Assembly (NCBI RefSeq): GCF_002954225.1
Contig: NZ_PPTH01000018.1
Span: 248,001-312,000, forward strand
DNA: 64,000 bases
DNA from: Arthrobacter ruber
Lineage (GTDB): Bacteria; Actinomycetota; Actinomycetes; Actinomycetales; Micrococcaceae
Direction of reading: 5' to 3'
The notes beneath the pieces were generated by a model. That model was not told where the DNA came from. It did not search any database and was given only the letters and a program-made list of their open reading frames with translations. The first letter of the stretch is position 1, and each line of letters opens with the position of its first letter. Both the position numbers and the translations under genes were made by a program. Below, in pieces: positions 35,006 to 47,440 of this stretch.

Positions 35006-35581
35006 TTAATCTTCGGATTTGAAGGGGAAGCCAAGCGCCTTGAGGAGCGCGCGGCCCTCGGCGTCGGTCTTGGCGGTGGTGACGACGGTGATGTCCATGC
35101 CTCGGACGCGGTCGATACGGTCCTGGTCGATCTCGTGGAACATGGACTGCTCCGTGAGGCCGAAGGTGTAGTTGCCGTTGCCGTCGAACTGCTTGCCGTT
35201 GAGGCCGCGGAAGTCACGGATACGGGGCAGGGCCAGGGAGATGAGGCGGTCCGTGAATTCCCACATGCGGTCGCCACGGAGGGTGGCGTGCGCACCGATG
35301 GGCATTCCTTCGCGGAGCTTGAACTGCGCGATGGACTTGCGGGCCTTCGTGACCTGGGGCTTCTGGCCCGTGATCGCGGTGAGGTCCTTGACGGCGCCGT
35401 CGATCAGCTTGGAGTCCTTGGCGGCGTCACCGACACCCATGTTCACGACGACCTTGACCAGGCGCGGGACCTGGTTCACATTGGCGTAGTTGAACTCTTC
35501 CTGCAGGGTGGCCTTGATCTCGGACGCGTAGCGCGCCTTGAGGCGGGGAAGAACCTTGGTTTCTGTGGTTTCGACAGTCAT
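35006..35581 (-). CDS. rplE: 50S ribosomal protein L5
   Basis: A protein of 191 residues. The L5 motifs [46 protein letters not shown] and [21 protein letters not shown] are present. It binds 5S rRNA and bridge B1b. Its start overlaps the rplX stop by one base. Confidence 0.98.
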   Translation of the reverse strand: MTVETTETKVLPRLKARYASEIKATLQEEFNYANVNQVPRLVKVVVNMGVGDAAKDSKLIDGAVKDLTAITGQKPQVTKARKSIAQFKLREGMPIGAHATLRGDRMWEFTDRLISLALPRIRDFRGLNGKQFDGNGNYTFGLTEQSMFHEIDQDRIDRVRGMDITVVTTAKTDAEGRALLKALGFPFKSED

Positions 35582-35955
35582 TACAGATCCTTCCCTGATG
35601 ACTTGGCCACGCGGATGCGGACGACGCGCTCGCGACCGTCACGCTCGACGGTCTCGGTGCGGAATCCGACGCGGGTCGGCTTCTTGGTCTCGGGGTCGAC
35701 GACCGCGACGTTGCTGATGTGCACAGGGGCCTCGACGACCTCGATGCCACCGGTCGTGGTGCCGCGCTGCGACTGCCCGACCTTGGTGTGCTTGGTGATC
35801 CGGTTGATGCCTTCCACGAGGACACGGTTGGTGTCCGGGTAGACCTTCAGTACCTTGCCCTGCTTGCCGCGGTCTCCGCCGCGCTCCTGCTTGGCTCCGG
35901 TGATGACCTGCACGAGGTCACCCTTCTTGATCTTGAGCTTTGTCTTCTGTGCCAT
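35581..35955 (-). CDS. rplX: 50S ribosomal protein L24
   Basis: A protein of 124 residues with the KOW motif [31 protein letters not shown] near the N-terminus and [27 protein letters not shown]. It is an assembly initiator for the large subunit. It lies three bases after rplN. Confidence 0.97.
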   Translation of the reverse strand: MAQKTKLKIKKGDLVQVITGAKQERGGDRGKQGKVLKVYPDTNRVLVEGINRITKHTKVGQSQRGTTTGGIEVVEAPVHISNVAVVDPETKKPTRVGFRTETVERDGRERVVRIRVAKSSGKDL

Positions 35956-35958
35956 GGA

Positions 35959-36327
35959 CTACAGCACCTCCGGCGCCAGCGAGATGATCTTCATGAAACG
36001 CTTGTCGCGGAGCTCGCGACCGACAGGGCCGAAAATACGGGTACCGCGGGGGTCGCCGTCGTTCTTCAGGATCACTGCTGCGTTCTCGTCGAACTTGATG
36101 TAGGAACCGTCCGCGCGGCGGCGTTCCTTCTTGGTGCGGACGATGACCGCCTTGACGACGTCGCCCTTCTTGACGTTGCCGCCGGGGATCGCGTCCTTCA
36201 CGGTGGCGACGATGACGTCGCCGATGCCTGCGTAGCGGCGCCCGGATCCTCCGAGAACGCGGATGGTCAAGATTTCCTTGGCACCCGTGTTGTCGGCGAC
36301 CTTTAGCCGCGACTCCTGCTGAATCAC
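35959..36327 (-). CDS. rplN: 50S ribosomal protein L14
   Basis: A protein of 122 residues, exactly the family length, starting [37 protein letters not shown] and ending [12 protein letters not shown]. It is the first gene of the spc-type unit and is preceded by a 345-bp gap with a hairpin terminating the S10 unit. Confidence 0.98.
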   Translation of the reverse strand: MIQQESRLKVADNTGAKEILTIRVLGGSGRRYAGIGDVIVATVKDAIPGGNVKKGDVVKAVIVRTKKERRRADGSYIKFDENAAVILKNDGDPRGTRIFGPVGRELRDKRFMKIISLAPEVL

Positions 36328-36672
36328 TTGTTACTCCTGTCGTCGCGCCGGTTCTCTCGTCGAGCCTTGCGGAACGGATATGGGTGGGCCCCGTAATACT
36401 GGTACTCAGCACGTGCACGCCTGGGCGCGCGGCTGTGCGTGGATCTTCTGCACGGCGGATTCGTGGTGAACAAGATTATCGGGCTTTTGCCTATTTGCCC
36501 GGTGTGCAGGAAACCCTGGGAAGGCCCTGCGAAGGAGGCTTCGTCAGGGCATGCGCCAGCCCACCAGACAGACAAGATTCTTATAGTATCGCGAGAATGC
36601 CCCGGACACGAAATCGTGTCCGGGGCATTCTCGGGGAGGGCCGGCACTGCCGGACCGGGTACTGCTCGGGTG
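36328..36672 (-). other. Intergenic region rpsQ-rplN with terminator and probable spc promoter
   Basis: 345 bp with no convincing gene. A perfect 18-bp hairpin (36593-36632) follows rpsQ by 40 bases. Just beyond it the minus strand reads ACTATAAGAATC, containing TATAAG (5 of 6 bases of a -10), but without a recognisable -35. The rest up to rplN is a leader of about 250 bases. The S10 and spc groups are therefore probably separate units. Confidence 0.5.
36593..36632 (-). terminator. Perfect 18-bp hairpin after rpsQ
   Basis: GAGAATGCCCCGGACACG pairs fully with its complement across an AAAT loop. The sequence is symmetrical, so it could act in both directions. The following minus-strand bases (GCGATACTATAAG) are not T-rich. 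Confidence 0.7.
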
Positions 36673-36984
36673 CTACTTGGCCTTCTCGATGACCTCGACC
36701 AGGCGCCACCGCTTGGTGGCGGACAGCGGCCGGGTCTCGCTGATCAGGACCATGTCGCCGATGCCGGCGATGTTCTGCTCGTCGTGCGCCTTGACCTTGG
36801 AGCTGCGGCGGAGCACCTTGCCGTACAGGGCGTGCTTCACGCGGTCCTCGACCTCGACGACGATCGTCTTCTCCATCTTGTCCGAGACGACGTAGCCACG
36901 ACGTACCTTGCGGTAGCCGCGCGAGTCGGCGCCGTGGGCGGCCTTCTCGGTTCCTACTGTCGCTTCGCTCTGCTGCTCACTCAT
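36673..36984 (-). CDS. rpsQ: 30S ribosomal protein S17
   Basis: A protein of 103 residues. A variable 20-residue leader precedes the OB fold [47 protein letters not shown] and the [18 protein letters not shown] end. Start overlaps the rpmC stop by four bases. Last gene of the S10 unit. Confidence 0.97.
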   Translation of the reverse strand: MSEQQSEATVGTEKAAHGADSRGYRKVRRGYVVSDKMEKTIVVEVEDRVKHALYGKVLRRSSKVKAHDEQNIAGIGDMVLISETRPLSATKRWRLVEVIEKAK

Positions 36985-37322
36985 TTGGCGTCCTCCTCAG
37001 AAGCCTCGGTGTCCACGGACGGTGCGTCCTTGGAGGCCTTCTTGGCTTTCTTGGGCTTCTCCTCCTTGGCGGGCTTCGCTTCCTCGACGGGAGCGACGAC
37101 CTCGGGGCGGATACCCAGTTCACGCTCACGCAGCACCGTGTAGATGCGGGCGATGTCGCGCTTGACCGAACGAAGGCGCCCGTGGCTTTCGAGCTGGCCC
37201 GTGGCCGACTGGAAACGGAGGTTGAACAGCTCCTCCTTGGCCTTGCGCAGTTCTTCCACCAGACGGTCCTTGTCGAAGCCGTCCAGCTGGTCTGTTGCCA
37301 GTTCCTTTGAACCCAGAGCCAT
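36981..37322 (-). CDS. rpmC: 50S ribosomal protein L29 with charged C-terminal tail
   Basis: A protein of 113 residues. The L29 core ([50 protein letters not shown]) occupies about residues 15-68. The last 45 residues are a Lys/Glu/Ala-rich tail not found in short L29 proteins. L29 lies near the exit tunnel where chaperones dock. Two bases after rplP. Confidence 0.96.
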   Translation of the reverse strand: MALGSKELATDQLDGFDKDRLVEELRKAKEELFNLRFQSATGQLESHGRLRSVKRDIARIYTVLRERELGIRPEVVAPVEEAKPAKEEKPKKAKKASKDAPSVDTEASEEDAK

Positions 37323-37324
37323 AA

Positions 37325-37741
37325 CTATTCACCACCCTCACGACGCACGATGCGTGCCTTCAACGGCAGCTTGTGGATCGCGAGGCGCAGGGCTTCGCGG
37401 GCTACCTCTTCGGAAACACCGGACAGTTCGAACAGAACACGTCCCGGCTTGACGTTGGCCACCCACCACTCGGGCGAACCCTTACCGGAACCCATGCGGG
37501 TCTCGGCAGGCTTCTTGGTCAACGGGCGGTCCGGATAGATGTTGATCCAGACCTTGCCGCCACGCTTGATGTGGCGGGTCATGGCGATACGAGCGGACTC
37601 GATCTGGCGGTTGGTGACGTATGCCGGGCTCAGCGCCTGGATACCCCACTCGCCGAAGCTGACCTCGGTACCGCCGGTAGCAGCGCCGGAACGACCCGGG
37701 TGGTGCTGCTTGCGGAATTTGACGCGACGCGGGATAAGCAT
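37325..37741 (-). CDS. rplP: 50S ribosomal protein L16
   Basis: A protein of 138 residues, family length: [19 protein letters not shown], then [60 protein letters not shown]. It organises the A-site region. It directly abuts rpsC. Confidence 0.98.
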   Translation of the reverse strand: MLIPRRVKFRKQHHPGRSGAATGGTEVSFGEWGIQALSPAYVTNRQIESARIAMTRHIKRGGKVWINIYPDRPLTKKPAETRMGSGKGSPEWWVANVKPGRVLFELSGVSEEVAREALRLAIHKLPLKARIVRREGGE

Positions 37742-38587
37742 TTAAGCCTGTCCTCCTTCAGTCGCAGCGGGTGCTGCGGCGGTTTCGGCGGGTGCCGAGG
37801 CACCCTGGCCCTCGGAGCGCTCGGGAGCACGACGACGGCGGTCTCCACCACGGTCGCCACCGCGGTCGGCGCCGGCAGGGCCACGGCCCGGACGGTCTCC
37901 ACCGCGGCCACGAGAAGGAGCTGCTGCAGCCTGGGCTGCGAGTTCCTTCGCCGTGACGTCACCCTTGTAGATCCAGACCTTCACGCCGATGCGGCCGAAG
38001 GTGGTCTTCGCCTCGAAGAAGCCGTAGTCGATGTTGGCACGGAGCGTGTGCAGGGGAACGCGTCCCTCGCGGTAGAACTCCGAACGGCTCATTTCTGCGC
38101 CGCCCAGACGACCGGAGCACTGGACACGAATGCCCTTGGCGCCGGCACGCTGTGCGGACTGCATGGCCTTCTTCATCGCACGGCGGAACGCCACGCGGGA
38201 GGAAAGCTGCTCGGCGATGCCCTGGGCCACGAGCTGTGCCTCGATCTCGGGGTTCTTGACCTCGAGGATGTTCAGCTGGACCTGCTTGCCGGTGAGCTTC
38301 TCGAGCTCGCCGCGGATGCGGTCCGCCTCTGCTCCACGGCGGCCGATGACGATGCCGGGACGTGCCGTGTGGATGTCCACGCGGACACGGTCACGGGTGC
38401 GCTCGATCTCGACCTTCGCGATGCCGGCGCGGTCCATGCCGGTCGACATGAGCTGGCGGATCTTGATGTCTTCGCGGACGAAGTCACGGTAGCGCTGGCC
38501 CGGCTTGTTGCTGTCGGCGAACCAGTGTGACCGGTGGTCGGTGGTGATGCCGAGTCGGAACCCGTGCGGGTTTACTTTCTGTCCCAC
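37742..38587 (-). CDS. rpsC: 30S ribosomal protein S3 with RGD/RGG-rich C-terminal tail
   Basis: A protein of 281 residues. It begins [15 protein letters not shown], has the KH motif [26 protein letters not shown], and the C-domain ending [10 protein letters not shown]. The last 60 or so residues are rich in Arg, Gly and Asp, then Ala/Glu. S3 with S4 and S5 forms the mRNA entry pore. S5 in this genome also carries an RGG tail. It abuts rplV without a gap. Confidence 0.98.
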   Translation of the reverse strand: MGQKVNPHGFRLGITTDHRSHWFADSNKPGQRYRDFVREDIKIRQLMSTGMDRAGIAKVEIERTRDRVRVDIHTARPGIVIGRRGAEADRIRGELEKLTGKQVQLNILEVKNPEIEAQLVAQGIAEQLSSRVAFRRAMKKAMQSAQRAGAKGIRVQCSGRLGGAEMSRSEFYREGRVPLHTLRANIDYGFFEAKTTFGRIGVKVWIYKGDVTAKELAAQAAAAPSRGRGGDRPGRGPAGADRGGDRGGDRRRRAPERSEGQGASAPAETAAAPAATEGGQA

Positions 38588-38953
38588 TTAGCGGACCTCC
38601 ACTTTCTGAGGGGTAGCGACGACAACCGTGATGTGGCTGGTCCGCTTGTTGATGCGGAACGCGCGGCCCTGGGCACGCGGACGGAACCGCTTCATCGTGG
38701 GGCCTTCATCGACGAATGCTTCGCTGATGATGAGGTTGTCCTCGTCGAAGGCCACGCCGTCGCGGTCCGCGAGGACCCGGGCGTTGGCCATGGCCGACTG
38801 GACCACCTTGAATACCGGCTCCGAAGCAACCTGTGGGGCAAACTTCAGAATAGCCAGAGCCTCATTCGCCTGCTTACCACGAACAAGGTTGACGACGCGC
38901 CGGGCCTTCATAGGCGTTACGCGGATATGACGCGCAATAGCCTTGGCTTCCAT
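38588..38953 (-). CDS. rplV: 50S ribosomal protein L22
   Basis: A protein of 121 residues. [27 protein letters not shown] is followed by the tunnel hairpin region [37 protein letters not shown], with no insertion or deletion in the macrolide-contact loop that I can see. It lies 37 bp after rpsS. Confidence 0.98.
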   Translation of the reverse strand: MEAKAIARHIRVTPMKARRVVNLVRGKQANEALAILKFAPQVASEPVFKVVQSAMANARVLADRDGVAFDEDNLIISEAFVDEGPTMKRFRPRAQGRAFRINKRTSHITVVVATPQKVEVR

Positions 38954-38990
38954 TGCTTTCCTTCTCTCGTCTTAGCCGTAAGAGCAGCGC

Positions 38991-39272
38991 CTAGCGGCGC
39001 TTGCCCTTGCGGTCGTCCTTAACATGGCCGCGGAAGGTCCGCGTGGGAGCGAATTCGCCGAGCTTGTGCCCGACCATCGACTCGGTGACGAACACCGGGA
39101 TGTGCTTGCGTCCGTCATGCACCGCGATCGTGTGCCCGAGCATGTCGGGGACGATCATGGAGCGGCGGGACCACGTCTTGATGACGTTCTTCGTGCCCGA
39201 TTCGTTCTCGCGAGCGACCTTTACGTAAAGGTGCTGATCGACGAAGGGGCCTTTCTTCAGGCTGCGTGGCAT
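38991..39272 (-). CDS. rpsS: 30S ribosomal protein S19
   Basis: A protein of 93 residues, family length: [70 protein letters not shown]. It lies in the small-subunit head. It follows rplB by 12 bp. Confidence 0.98.
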   Translation of the reverse strand: MPRSLKKGPFVDQHLYVKVARENESGTKNVIKTWSRRSMIVPDMLGHTIAVHDGRKHIPVFVTESMVGHKLGEFAPTRTFRGHVKDDRKGKRR

Positions 39273-39284
39273 GTCTCCAGGCTC

Positions 39285-40124
<840 letters not shown>

Positions 40125-40156
40125 AACTCAATTCCTCGTTAAAGTGGTCTCCGCTC

Positions 40157-40462
40157 TCAGGAGAGCGGACCGCCGAAGATGTCGATCGTGCCCTCTTTGA
40201 GGGACACGATGGCACGCTTGGTGCCCTTGCGCTGGCCCCAGCCGAACTTGGTGCGCTTGCGCTTACCCGCCCGGTTGATGGTATTGATGGAGTCGACCTT
40301 CACGGAGAAGATCTTCTCGACCGCCAGTTTGATTTCTTCCTTGTTCGAGCGGGGGTCGACCAGGAAGGTGTACTTGCCTTCGTCGATCAGGCCGTAGCTC
40401 TTTTCCGATACGACGGGTGCAATGACGACGTCGCGCGGGTCCTTTGCGATGGTGCCGCTCAC
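40157..40462 (-). CDS. rplW: 50S ribosomal protein L23
   Basis: A protein of 101 residues, GTG start overlapping the rplD stop (GTGA). It has [78 protein letters not shown]23 is the main docking site for trigger factor and SRP at the exit tunnel. Confidence 0.97.
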   Translation of the reverse strand: MSGTIAKDPRDVVIAPVVSEKSYGLIDEGKYTFLVDPRSNKEEIKLAVEKIFSVKVDSINTINRAGKRKRTKFGWGQRKGTKRAIVSLKEGTIDIFGGPLS

Positions 40463-41082
40463 TTGGCATCCTCCTCGGAGATGACATCAGCCGTGCCGAC
40501 GAACTGGTCGTAGGCGGCCTTGGTGAAGATCACGTCATCGGACACCAGCACGTCGTACGTGTTGAGCTGGTCTACGTAGAGGACGTGTACCTCGGGGACG
40601 TTGCGCACCGACAGTGCTGCGACGTCGTTGGCACGCTCGATCACGACGAGCAGGCGGGGCCGCTCGGAGATCGCGCGGAGGGTCTCGATGGCACCCTTGG
40701 TCGACGGCTTGCCGCCGGTGACGAGGGACTCGAGGACGTGGATACGGCCGTTGCGTGCCCGGTCCGAGAGGGCTCCGCGCAGGGCGGCGGCCTTCATCTT
40801 CTTGGGGGTGCGCTGGCTGTAGTCGCGGGGCGTGGGCCCGTGGACGACGCCACCACCGGTCATGTGGGGGGCGCGGATCGAACCCTGACGGGCACGACCG
40901 GTTCCCTTCTGCTTGAACGGCTTGCGGCCTGCGCCACTGACCTCGGCGCGGGTCTTCGTCTTGTGCGTGCCCTGGCGGGCGGCGGCAAGCTGAGCCACGA
41001 CGACCTGGTGCAGCAGCGGCACGTTGGTCTGTGCGTCGAAGATCTCCGCGGGGAGATCGACCTTTACAGTGTTGGCAGCCAT
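40459..41082 (-). CDS. rplD: 50S ribosomal protein L4
   Basis: A protein of 207 residues. The tunnel loop [48 protein letters not shown] is intact; in it the residues contacted by macrolides look wild type. In enterobacteria L4 also represses its own operon; whether this happens here is not known. Gap of four bases after rplC. Confidence 0.98.
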   Translation of the reverse strand: MAANTVKVDLPAEIFDAQTNVPLLHQVVVAQLAAARQGTHKTKTRAEVSGAGRKPFKQKGTGRARQGSIRAPHMTGGGVVHGPTPRDYSQRTPKKMKAAALRGALSDRARNGRIHVLESLVTGGKPSTKGAIETLRAISERPRLLVVIERANDVAALSVRNVPEVHVLYVDQLNTYDVLVSDDVIFTKAAYDQFVGTADVISEEDAK

Positions 41083-41086
41083 TTGG

Positions 41087-41743
41087 CTATGCTCCCTTCA
41101 CGGCGGTGCGTACGAGGACGACCTGGCCGCGGGCGCCGGGGACGGCACCCTTGATCAGCAGCAGCGACTTCTCGGCGTCGACAGCGTGAACCCGGAGGTT
41201 CAGCGTGGTCTGACGAACGGCACCCATGCGGCCTGCCATTTTCATTCCACGGAAGACGCGGCTGGGGGTGGATGCTCCACCGATGGAACCGGGCTTGCGG
41301 TGGTTCTTGTGGGCACCGTGCGAGGCGCCGACACCGTGGAAGCCGTGACGCTTCATGACGCCGGCGAAGCCCTTGCCCTTGGTGGTGCCGATGACGTCGA
41401 CCGTCTGGCCGGCCTCGAACATCTCGACGGAGAGCTCCTGGCCGAGCGAGTAGCTCTCGGCGTCGGAGGTGCGCAGCTCGACGACGTGACGGCGGGGCGT
41501 GACGCCTGCCTTCTCGAAGTGGCCGGCGAGCGGCTTGGTGACCTTGCGGGGATCGATCTGGCCGAAGCCGATCTGGACGGCGGTGTAGCCGTCCTTGTCC
41601 GCGCTGAGGAGCTGCGTGATGACGTTGGAGTCAGCCTGGACGACGGTGACGGGGATGAGGACGTTGTTCTCGTCCCACACCTGGGTCATGCCGAGCTTGA
41701 TGCCCAGCAGGCCCTTGACCTGGCGCGTAAGTGAAGTAGACAT
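41087..41743 (-). CDS. rplC: 50S ribosomal protein L3
   Basis: A protein of 218 residues. It has [79 protein letters not shown], the W-finger region near the peptidyl-transferase centre. It lies 16 bp after rpsJ. Confidence 0.98.
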   Translation of the reverse strand: MSTSLTRQVKGLLGIKLGMTQVWDENNVLIPVTVVQADSNVITQLLSADKDGYTAVQIGFGQIDPRKVTKPLAGHFEKAGVTPRRHVVELRTSDAESYSLGQELSVEMFEAGQTVDVIGTTKGKGFAGVMKRHGFHGVGASHGAHKNHRKPGSIGGASTPSRVFRGMKMAGRMGAVRQTTLNLRVHAVDAEKSLLLIKGAVPGARGQVVLVRTAVKGA

Positions 41744-41759
41744 GTGTATCCGCTCTCCC

Positions 41760-42068
41760 TTACAGCTTGATTTCGATGTTCACGTCCGCAGGCAGATCGA
41801 GACGCATCAGCGAATCGACGGCCTTGGGCGTGGGATCAATGATGTCGATCAGACGCTTGTGAGTACGCATTTCGAAGTGCTCACGGCTGTCCTTGTACTT
41901 GTGCGGGGACCGGATGACAACGAATACGTTCTTCTCCGTGGGCAGGGGCACGGGGCCCACTACCGTTGCGCCTGCGCGCGTCACCGTCTCAACGATCTTC
42001 CGTGCTGAAACATCGATGACCTCGTGGTCATATGACTTCAGCCGGATGCGGATTTTCTGTCCCGCCAT
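41760..42068 (-). CDS. rpsJ: 30S ribosomal protein S10
   Basis: A protein of 102 residues, starting [27 protein letters not shown] with [40 protein letters not shown]10 also serves as NusE in antitermination. It is the first gene of the eleven-gene S10 unit (rpsJ to rpsQ). Confidence 0.98.
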   Translation of the reverse strand: MAGQKIRIRLKSYDHEVIDVSARKIVETVTRAGATVVGPVPLPTEKNVFVVIRSPHKYKDSREHFEMRTHKRLIDIIDPTPKAVDSLMRLDLPADVNIEIKL

Positions 42069-42292
42069 GGCGTCTCGACTCTCTCTCTAACTGCCTGGGC
42101 AGTTCCGGTACATGCGTACATTTCCTGCGCCCGTTGTACGACGCTTCCTGAGCAGACTGAATCCGGAAGAATCCGGGTTCCTCACCCTGCCAGGGCTCCG
42201 ACCCCCGCGCTCGGGCGTGTCGCGCTGTGAGGAAAACGACCACAGTCTGGACACACACGCTCCGCTGATTCCGGCAGGGCCGAACGGGGTGG

Positions 42293-42298
42293 ATTATA
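42293..42298 (-). promoter_or_regulatory. Candidate -10 element (TATAAT) of the S10 operon
   Basis: A perfect consensus -10 in a very GC-rich genome, in the long gap upstream of rpsJ. The -35 is not recognisable. Confidence 0.4.
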
Positions 42299-42628
42299 TT
42301 TGGGCCACGCGATTCGGCGGACCTGATCCCTGCATCGGGCATTATCCCGACCGGGATGAAGTCTCAGACCACGCGCGTGAGCACTTGAACAACTTATCTA
42401 GTGTCGCAGATTGCCCTGACGATTGCGAACCGACGGGACGCGGGCCCGGGTGATGTGCGCTACTCCCCCGCCGCCGGGGCCGTCGATCAGACCTCTCGTC
42501 GTTCCGCTCGCGGAGTGGTTGGGCCCCCGTAGGCCGGCTGTCACAACCGCCGGCTGCACCACCATCTCCTCGATTCCCGGCCCGAGAACGGGGACGGGGA
42601 GTCCTCCTGCTGTCGGCCCTGCGAAGAG

Positions 42629-42660
42629 AAAGGCCCCGCTGCCGGAGCAACGGGGCCTTT
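42629..42660 (-). terminator. Intrinsic terminator of the str/tuf operon
   Basis: AAAGGCCCCG pairs with CGGGGCCTTT across a 12-base loop. On the minus strand the hairpin ends GGGGCCTTTCTCTTCGC. It begins 26 bases after the tuf stop. Confidence 0.8.
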
Positions 42661-42686
42661 CTTTGATCGGTCAGCAGTCGGGCGGA

Positions 42687-43877
<1,191 letters not shown>

Positions 43878-44017
43878 GGGTTCCTCCTAGAACGTTTGAG
43901 AAGATCTGCTTCCCAGCCGCGCTTTTCGCAGCTGAAACTCATGCAAGTCTACTGGGGGGCTTTGGTTTTGATGAAATTGCCGTTCGCCGCGGGACCGGGT
44001 GATCCAGCGGCTGGAAG

Positions 44018-44051
44018 GCGGGTCGGCCCGCCCTTGGACAGGCCGACCCGC
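44018..44051 (-). terminator. Hairpin in the fusA-tuf gap
   Basis: GCGGGTCGGCC pairs with GGCCGACCCGC across a 12-base loop, 24 bases after the fusA stop. No T-run follows, so it is more likely an attenuator or RNA-processing structure than a full terminator. Confidence 0.5.
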
Positions 44052-44074
44052 TCTCCGGTATCCCGTCTCGGGGG

Positions 44075-46189
44075 CTACTCGCCGCGCGTCTTCTGGATGA
44101 TCTCGTCGGCTACTGCCTTCGGGACCTCCGAGTAGCTGTCGAACTGCATCGAGTACACGGCCCGGCCCTGGGTCTTCGACCGCAGGTCGCCGATGTAGCC
44201 GAACATGCCCGACAGGGGCACGTGGGCGCGGATGACCTTCACGCCGCTCGCGTCCTCCATGGACTGCATCTGGCCACGGCGCGAGTTCAGGTCGCCGATG
44301 ACCTCGCCCATGTACTCCTCAGGGGTGCGCACCTCGACGTCCATGAGCGGCTCGAGCAGCACGGGCTGTGCCATGCGCGCGGCCTCCTTGAACGCCATGC
44401 GGCCGGCGATCTTGAACGCCATCTCCGAGGAGTCGACGTCGTGGTAGGCGCCGTCGAGCAGGGTCGCCTTGATGCCGACCACGGGGTAACCCGCGAGGAC
44501 ACCGTCGTTGAGTGCATCCTGGATGCCGGCGTCGACACTCGGGATGTACTCGCGAGGCACGCGGCCACCGGTGACCTTGTTGTCGAACGAGTAGAGCTCG
44601 CCCTCGGAGGTGTCGAGGGGCTCGATCGCGATCTGGATCTTCGCGAACTGACCCGAACCACCGGTCTGCTTCTTGTGCGTGTAGTCGTGCTTGGCAACGG
44701 AGCGCTTGATCGTCTCGCGGTAGGCGACCTGGGGCTTGCCCACGTTCGCCTCGACCTTGAACTCGCGGCGCATGCGGTCCACCAGGATGTCCAGGTGGAG
44801 CTCGCCCATGCCGGCGATGATCGTCTGCCCGGTGTCCTCGTTGAGGGACACCTGGAAGGTGGGATCCTCGGCCGAGAGCTTCTGGATGGCGGTGGACAGC
44901 TTCTCCTGGTCGCCCTTGGTCTTCGGCTCGATGGCCACCGAGATCACGGGCTCCGGGAAGCTCATGGACTCGAGGACGATCTGGTTCGCCGAGTCGGACA
45001 GGGTGTCACCGGTGGTGGTGTCCTTCAGGCCGATGGCCGCGTAGATGTGACCGGCGAGGGCCTCCTCCACGGGGATCTCCTTATTGGCGTGCATCTGGAA
45101 CAGCTTGCCGATGCGCTCCTTCTTGGTCTTCGTGGAGTTCGTCACCTGCGTGCCGGCCGAGATCTGGCCGGAGTACACGCGGATGAAGGTCAGCTGACCG
45201 AAGAAGGGGTGCGTGGCGACCTTGAACGCGAGGGCCGAGAACGGCTCTTCCGTGCTGGGCTTGCGCGTCAGCTCGGTCTCCTCGTTGCGGGGATCGTGAC
45301 CGATCATCGGGGGGACGTCCAGCGGCGACGGCAGGTAGTCGATGACGGCGTCGAGCATCGGCTGCACACCGCGGTTCTTGAACGCGGAACCGCAGAGGAT
45401 CGGGTAGAGCTCGGAGTTGATCGTCATCTTGCGGATGCCGGCCTTCAGCTCCTCGATCGAGATCTCCTCGCCCTCGAGGTACTTGTTCATGAGCTCGTCG
45501 GAGGACTCGGCGACGGTCTCGACGAGGGTCGCGCGGTACTCCTCGGCCCTCTCCTTGAGATCGGCGGGGATCTCCTGGATCTCGTACTTGGCACCCATGG
45601 TCACGTCACCCTTGGAGTCGCCGGGCCACACGAGGGCACGCATGTAGAGCAGGTCCACGACGCCGACGAAGTCGTTCTCGGCGCCGATGGGGAGCTGCAG
45701 CACGAGGGGCTTCGCGCCCAGGCGGCTGATGATGGTGTCGACGGTGAAGTAGAAGTCGGCGCCCAGCTTGTCCATCTTGTTGACGAAGCAGATACGGGGC
45801 ACTTCGTACTTGTCGGCCTGGCGCCAGACGGTCTCCGACTGGGGCTCCACGCCCTCCTTGCCGTCGAACACCGCGACGGCGCCGTCGAGGACGCGGAGCG
45901 AACGCTCCACCTCGACGGTGAAGTCGACGTGCCCGGGGGTGTCGATGATGTTGATCTGGTTGTTCTCCCAGAAGCAGGTCACGGCGGCAGACGTGATGGT
46001 GATGCCGCGCTCCTTCTCCTGTTCCATCCAGTCGGTGGTGGAGGCACCGTCGTGCGTCTCGCCGATCTTGTGGTTTACACCCGTGTAGAACAGGATGCGC
46101 TCGGTAGTAGTGGTCTTGCCGGCATCGATGTGGGCCATGATGCCGATATTGCGGACCTTGTTGAGGTCGGTAAGCACGTCCTGTGCCAC
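44075..46189 (-). CDS. fusA: Elongation factor G
   Basis: A protein of 704 residues, full length. G1 [14 protein letters not shown], switch [11 protein letters not shown], and [10 protein letters not shown] are present, followed by domains II-V ending with [29 protein letters not shown]. It drives translocation and recycling. It lies 87 bp after rpsG in the rpsL-rpsG-fusA-tuf order. Confidence 0.98.
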   Translation of the reverse strand: MAQDVLTDLNKVRNIGIMAHIDAGKTTTTERILFYTGVNHKIGETHDGASTTDWMEQEKERGITITSAAVTCFWENNQINIIDTPGHVDFTVEVERSLRVLDGAVAVFDGKEGVEPQSETVWRQADKYEVPRICFVNKMDKLGADFYFTVDTIISRLGAKPLVLQLPIGAENDFVGVVDLLYMRALVWPGDSKGDVTMGAKYEIQEIPADLKERAEEYRATLVETVAESSDELMNKYLEGEEISIEELKAGIRKMTINSELYPILCGSAFKNRGVQPMLDAVIDYLPSPLDVPPMIGHDPRNEETELTRKPSTEEPFSALAFKVATHPFFGQLTFIRVYSGQISAGTQVTNSTKTKKERIGKLFQMHANKEIPVEEALAGHIYAAIGLKDTTTGDTLSDSANQIVLESMSFPEPVISVAIEPKTKGDQEKLSTAIQKLSAEDPTFQVSLNEDTGQTIIAGMGELHLDILVDRMRREFKVEANVGKPQVAYRETIKRSVAKHDYTHKKQTGGSGQFAKIQIAIEPLDTSEGELYSFDNKVTGGRVPREYIPSVDAGIQDALNDGVLAGYPVVGIKATLLDGAYHDVDSSEMAFKIAGRMAFKEAARMAQPVLLEPLMDVEVRTPEEYMGEVIGDLNSRRGQMQSMEDASGVKVIRAHVPLSGMFGYIGDLRSKTQGRAVYSMQFDSYSEVPKAVADEIIQKTRGE

Positions 46190-46276
46190 GGTGTCTCCCT
46201 TTTGACGAGAATGGAGTTCTGCTGGCCTAGCGGCCGGGCCGCCCCTTGTGGGTGACGGCCCGACCGGCAGCCTTGA

Positions 46277-46747
46277 CTACCAGCGGTAGTGTGCGAAGGC
46301 CTTGTTGGACTCGGCCATCTTGTGCGTGTCCTCGCGGCGCTTCACAGCGGCACCGAGGCCGTTGGAGGCGTCGAGGATCTCGTTCTGCAGGCGCTCGGTC
46401 ATCGTCTTCTCGCGGCGGGCCTTGGAGTAGCCGACGAGCCAGCGGAGGGCCAGGGCGGTGGAACGACCGGGCTTGACCTCGACGGGGACCTGGTAGGTGG
46501 CGCCACCGACGCGGCGTGAGCGGACCTCGAGGGTCGGCTTGACGTTGTCCATGGCCTTCTTCAGTGCTGCTACGGGATCGCCGCCGGACTTGGCGCGTGC
46601 GCCTTCCAGGGCACCGTAGACGATGCGCTCAGCGGTGGACTTCTTGCCGTCGACGAGCACCTTGTTGATCAGCTGCGTGACCAGTGGCGAACCGTAGACG
46701 GGATCTACAACGAGCGGCCGCTTCGGGGCCGGGCCCTTACGAGGCAT
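46277..46747 (-). CDS. rpsG: 30S ribosomal protein S7
   Basis: A protein of 156 residues, exactly the common length: [48 protein letters not shown], ending [14 protein letters not shown]. It nucleates the 30S head. It lies one base after the rpsL stop. Confidence 0.98.
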   Translation of the reverse strand: MPRKGPAPKRPLVVDPVYGSPLVTQLINKVLVDGKKSTAERIVYGALEGARAKSGGDPVAALKKAMDNVKPTLEVRSRRVGGATYQVPVEVKPGRSTALALRWLVGYSKARREKTMTERLQNEILDASNGLGAAVKRREDTHKMAESNKAFAHYRW

Positions 46748-46748
46748 A

Positions 46749-47123
46749 TTACTTCTTCTCCATCTTTGCGCCGTAGCGGCTGCGAGCCTGCTTGCGGTTC
46801 TTCACGCCCTGGGTATCCAGCGCGCCACGGACGATCTTGTAGCGGACACCGGGGAGGTCCTTCACACGGCCACCGCGCACGAGCACGATGGAGTGTTCCT
46901 GAAGGTTGTGACCGACGCCGGGGATGTACGCGGTCACTTCGATGCCACCGTTCAGACGCACGCGGGCGACCTTGCGGAGAGCCGAGTTCGGCTTCTTCGG
47001 GGTGGTGGTGTAGACGCGGGTGCAAACGCCGCGCTTCATGGGGCTGCCCTTCAGTGCGGGCGCCTTGGTCTTGGAGACCTTAGGTGACCGGCCCTTGCGG
47101 ACCAGCTGGTTGATCGTAGGCAC
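46749..47123 (-). CDS. rpsL: 30S ribosomal protein S12
   Basis: A protein of 124 residues from a GTG at 47123 ([16 protein letters not shown]), the family length. The open frame runs on upstream without similarity. Both streptomycin positions are wild type: Lys in [13 protein letters not shown] (Lys43) and in [11 protein letters not shown] (Lys88). [11 protein letters not shown] carries the conserved loop. First gene of the str operon. Confidence 0.98.
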   Translation of the reverse strand: MPTINQLVRKGRSPKVSKTKAPALKGSPMKRGVCTRVYTTTPKKPNSALRKVARVRLNGGIEVTAYIPGVGHNLQEHSIVLVRGGRVKDLPGVRYKIVRGALDTQGVKNRKQARSRYGAKMEKK

Positions 47124-47293
47124 TTTCGTGTTCTCCGTAATGTCTGAAGATGAGATTCCTGTCGCCCTACTCCGCGGTCGCGGCGGCTTCGCAGGGCCGC
47201 ACCGTCCGGAGGTCGGGATGATCAGTCGTTTGGCGCACCACCAACTGACAAGCTGCCGCAGAACGACTGAAGGCGTGCGAAAATGTGGCATTC

Positions 47294-47314
47294 GCTGTAC
47301 AACCTACGTACAGC
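47294..47314. repeat. Operator-like inverted repeat upstream of rpsL
   Basis: GCTGTAC at 47294-47300 and GTACAGC at 47308-47314 with a 7-base spacer: a perfect dyad of operator size. On RNA it would also form a 7-bp hairpin. No known regulator of str operons matches it. Confidence 0.5.
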
Positions 47315-47367
47315 ACGGAGATACGTTTCGCAACGCCGATCCACTGCCACACAAACAATTGGTCCCA

Positions 47368-47373
47368 AGTCTA
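47368..47373 (-). promoter_or_regulatory. Candidate -10 element of the str operon
   Basis: The minus strand reads TAGACT, fitting the actinobacterial TANNNT -10 and identical to the candidate before secY. A convincing -35 is not visible. Confidence 0.35.
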
Positions 47374-47440
47374 CCAGAGATCGGATGTCGTCCCACGCGG
47401 GCGGCCCTCCCCCGTGTGGTAGGGGTGCCGCTGCGGACGG

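Larger units (their letters stand above)
42069..42686 (-). other. S10 operon leader and promoter region; tuf terminator at its upper end
   Basis: A 618-bp gap without a supported gene. The upper end holds the tuf terminator (42629-42660). A perfect TATAAT on the minus strand (42293-42298) could be the -10 of the S10 operon, which would give a leader of about 220 bases; the -35 position reads TCCGCC, a poor match. A second TANNNT-like site is TAGATA near 42395-42401. A short inverted repeat ATCCCG-AC-CGGGAT lies at 42344-42357, just upstream of the TATAAT. Confidence 0.5.

Noticed and set aside
36439-37143. Plus-strand open frame across the rpsQ-rplN gap
   Set aside because: It overlaps rpsQ and rpmC and has no ribosome site or domain. 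The gap is better explained by a terminator and promoter.
44222-46255. Long plus-strand open frame opposite fusA
   Set aside because: Composition is rich in Leu, Val, Asp and His repeats typical of antisense frames in high-GC coding DNA; fusA is certain.
47124-47290. Possible small protein upstream of rpsL in frame with it
   Set aside because: S12 starts at the GTG at 47123 by length and similarity. The upstream extension has no family match.
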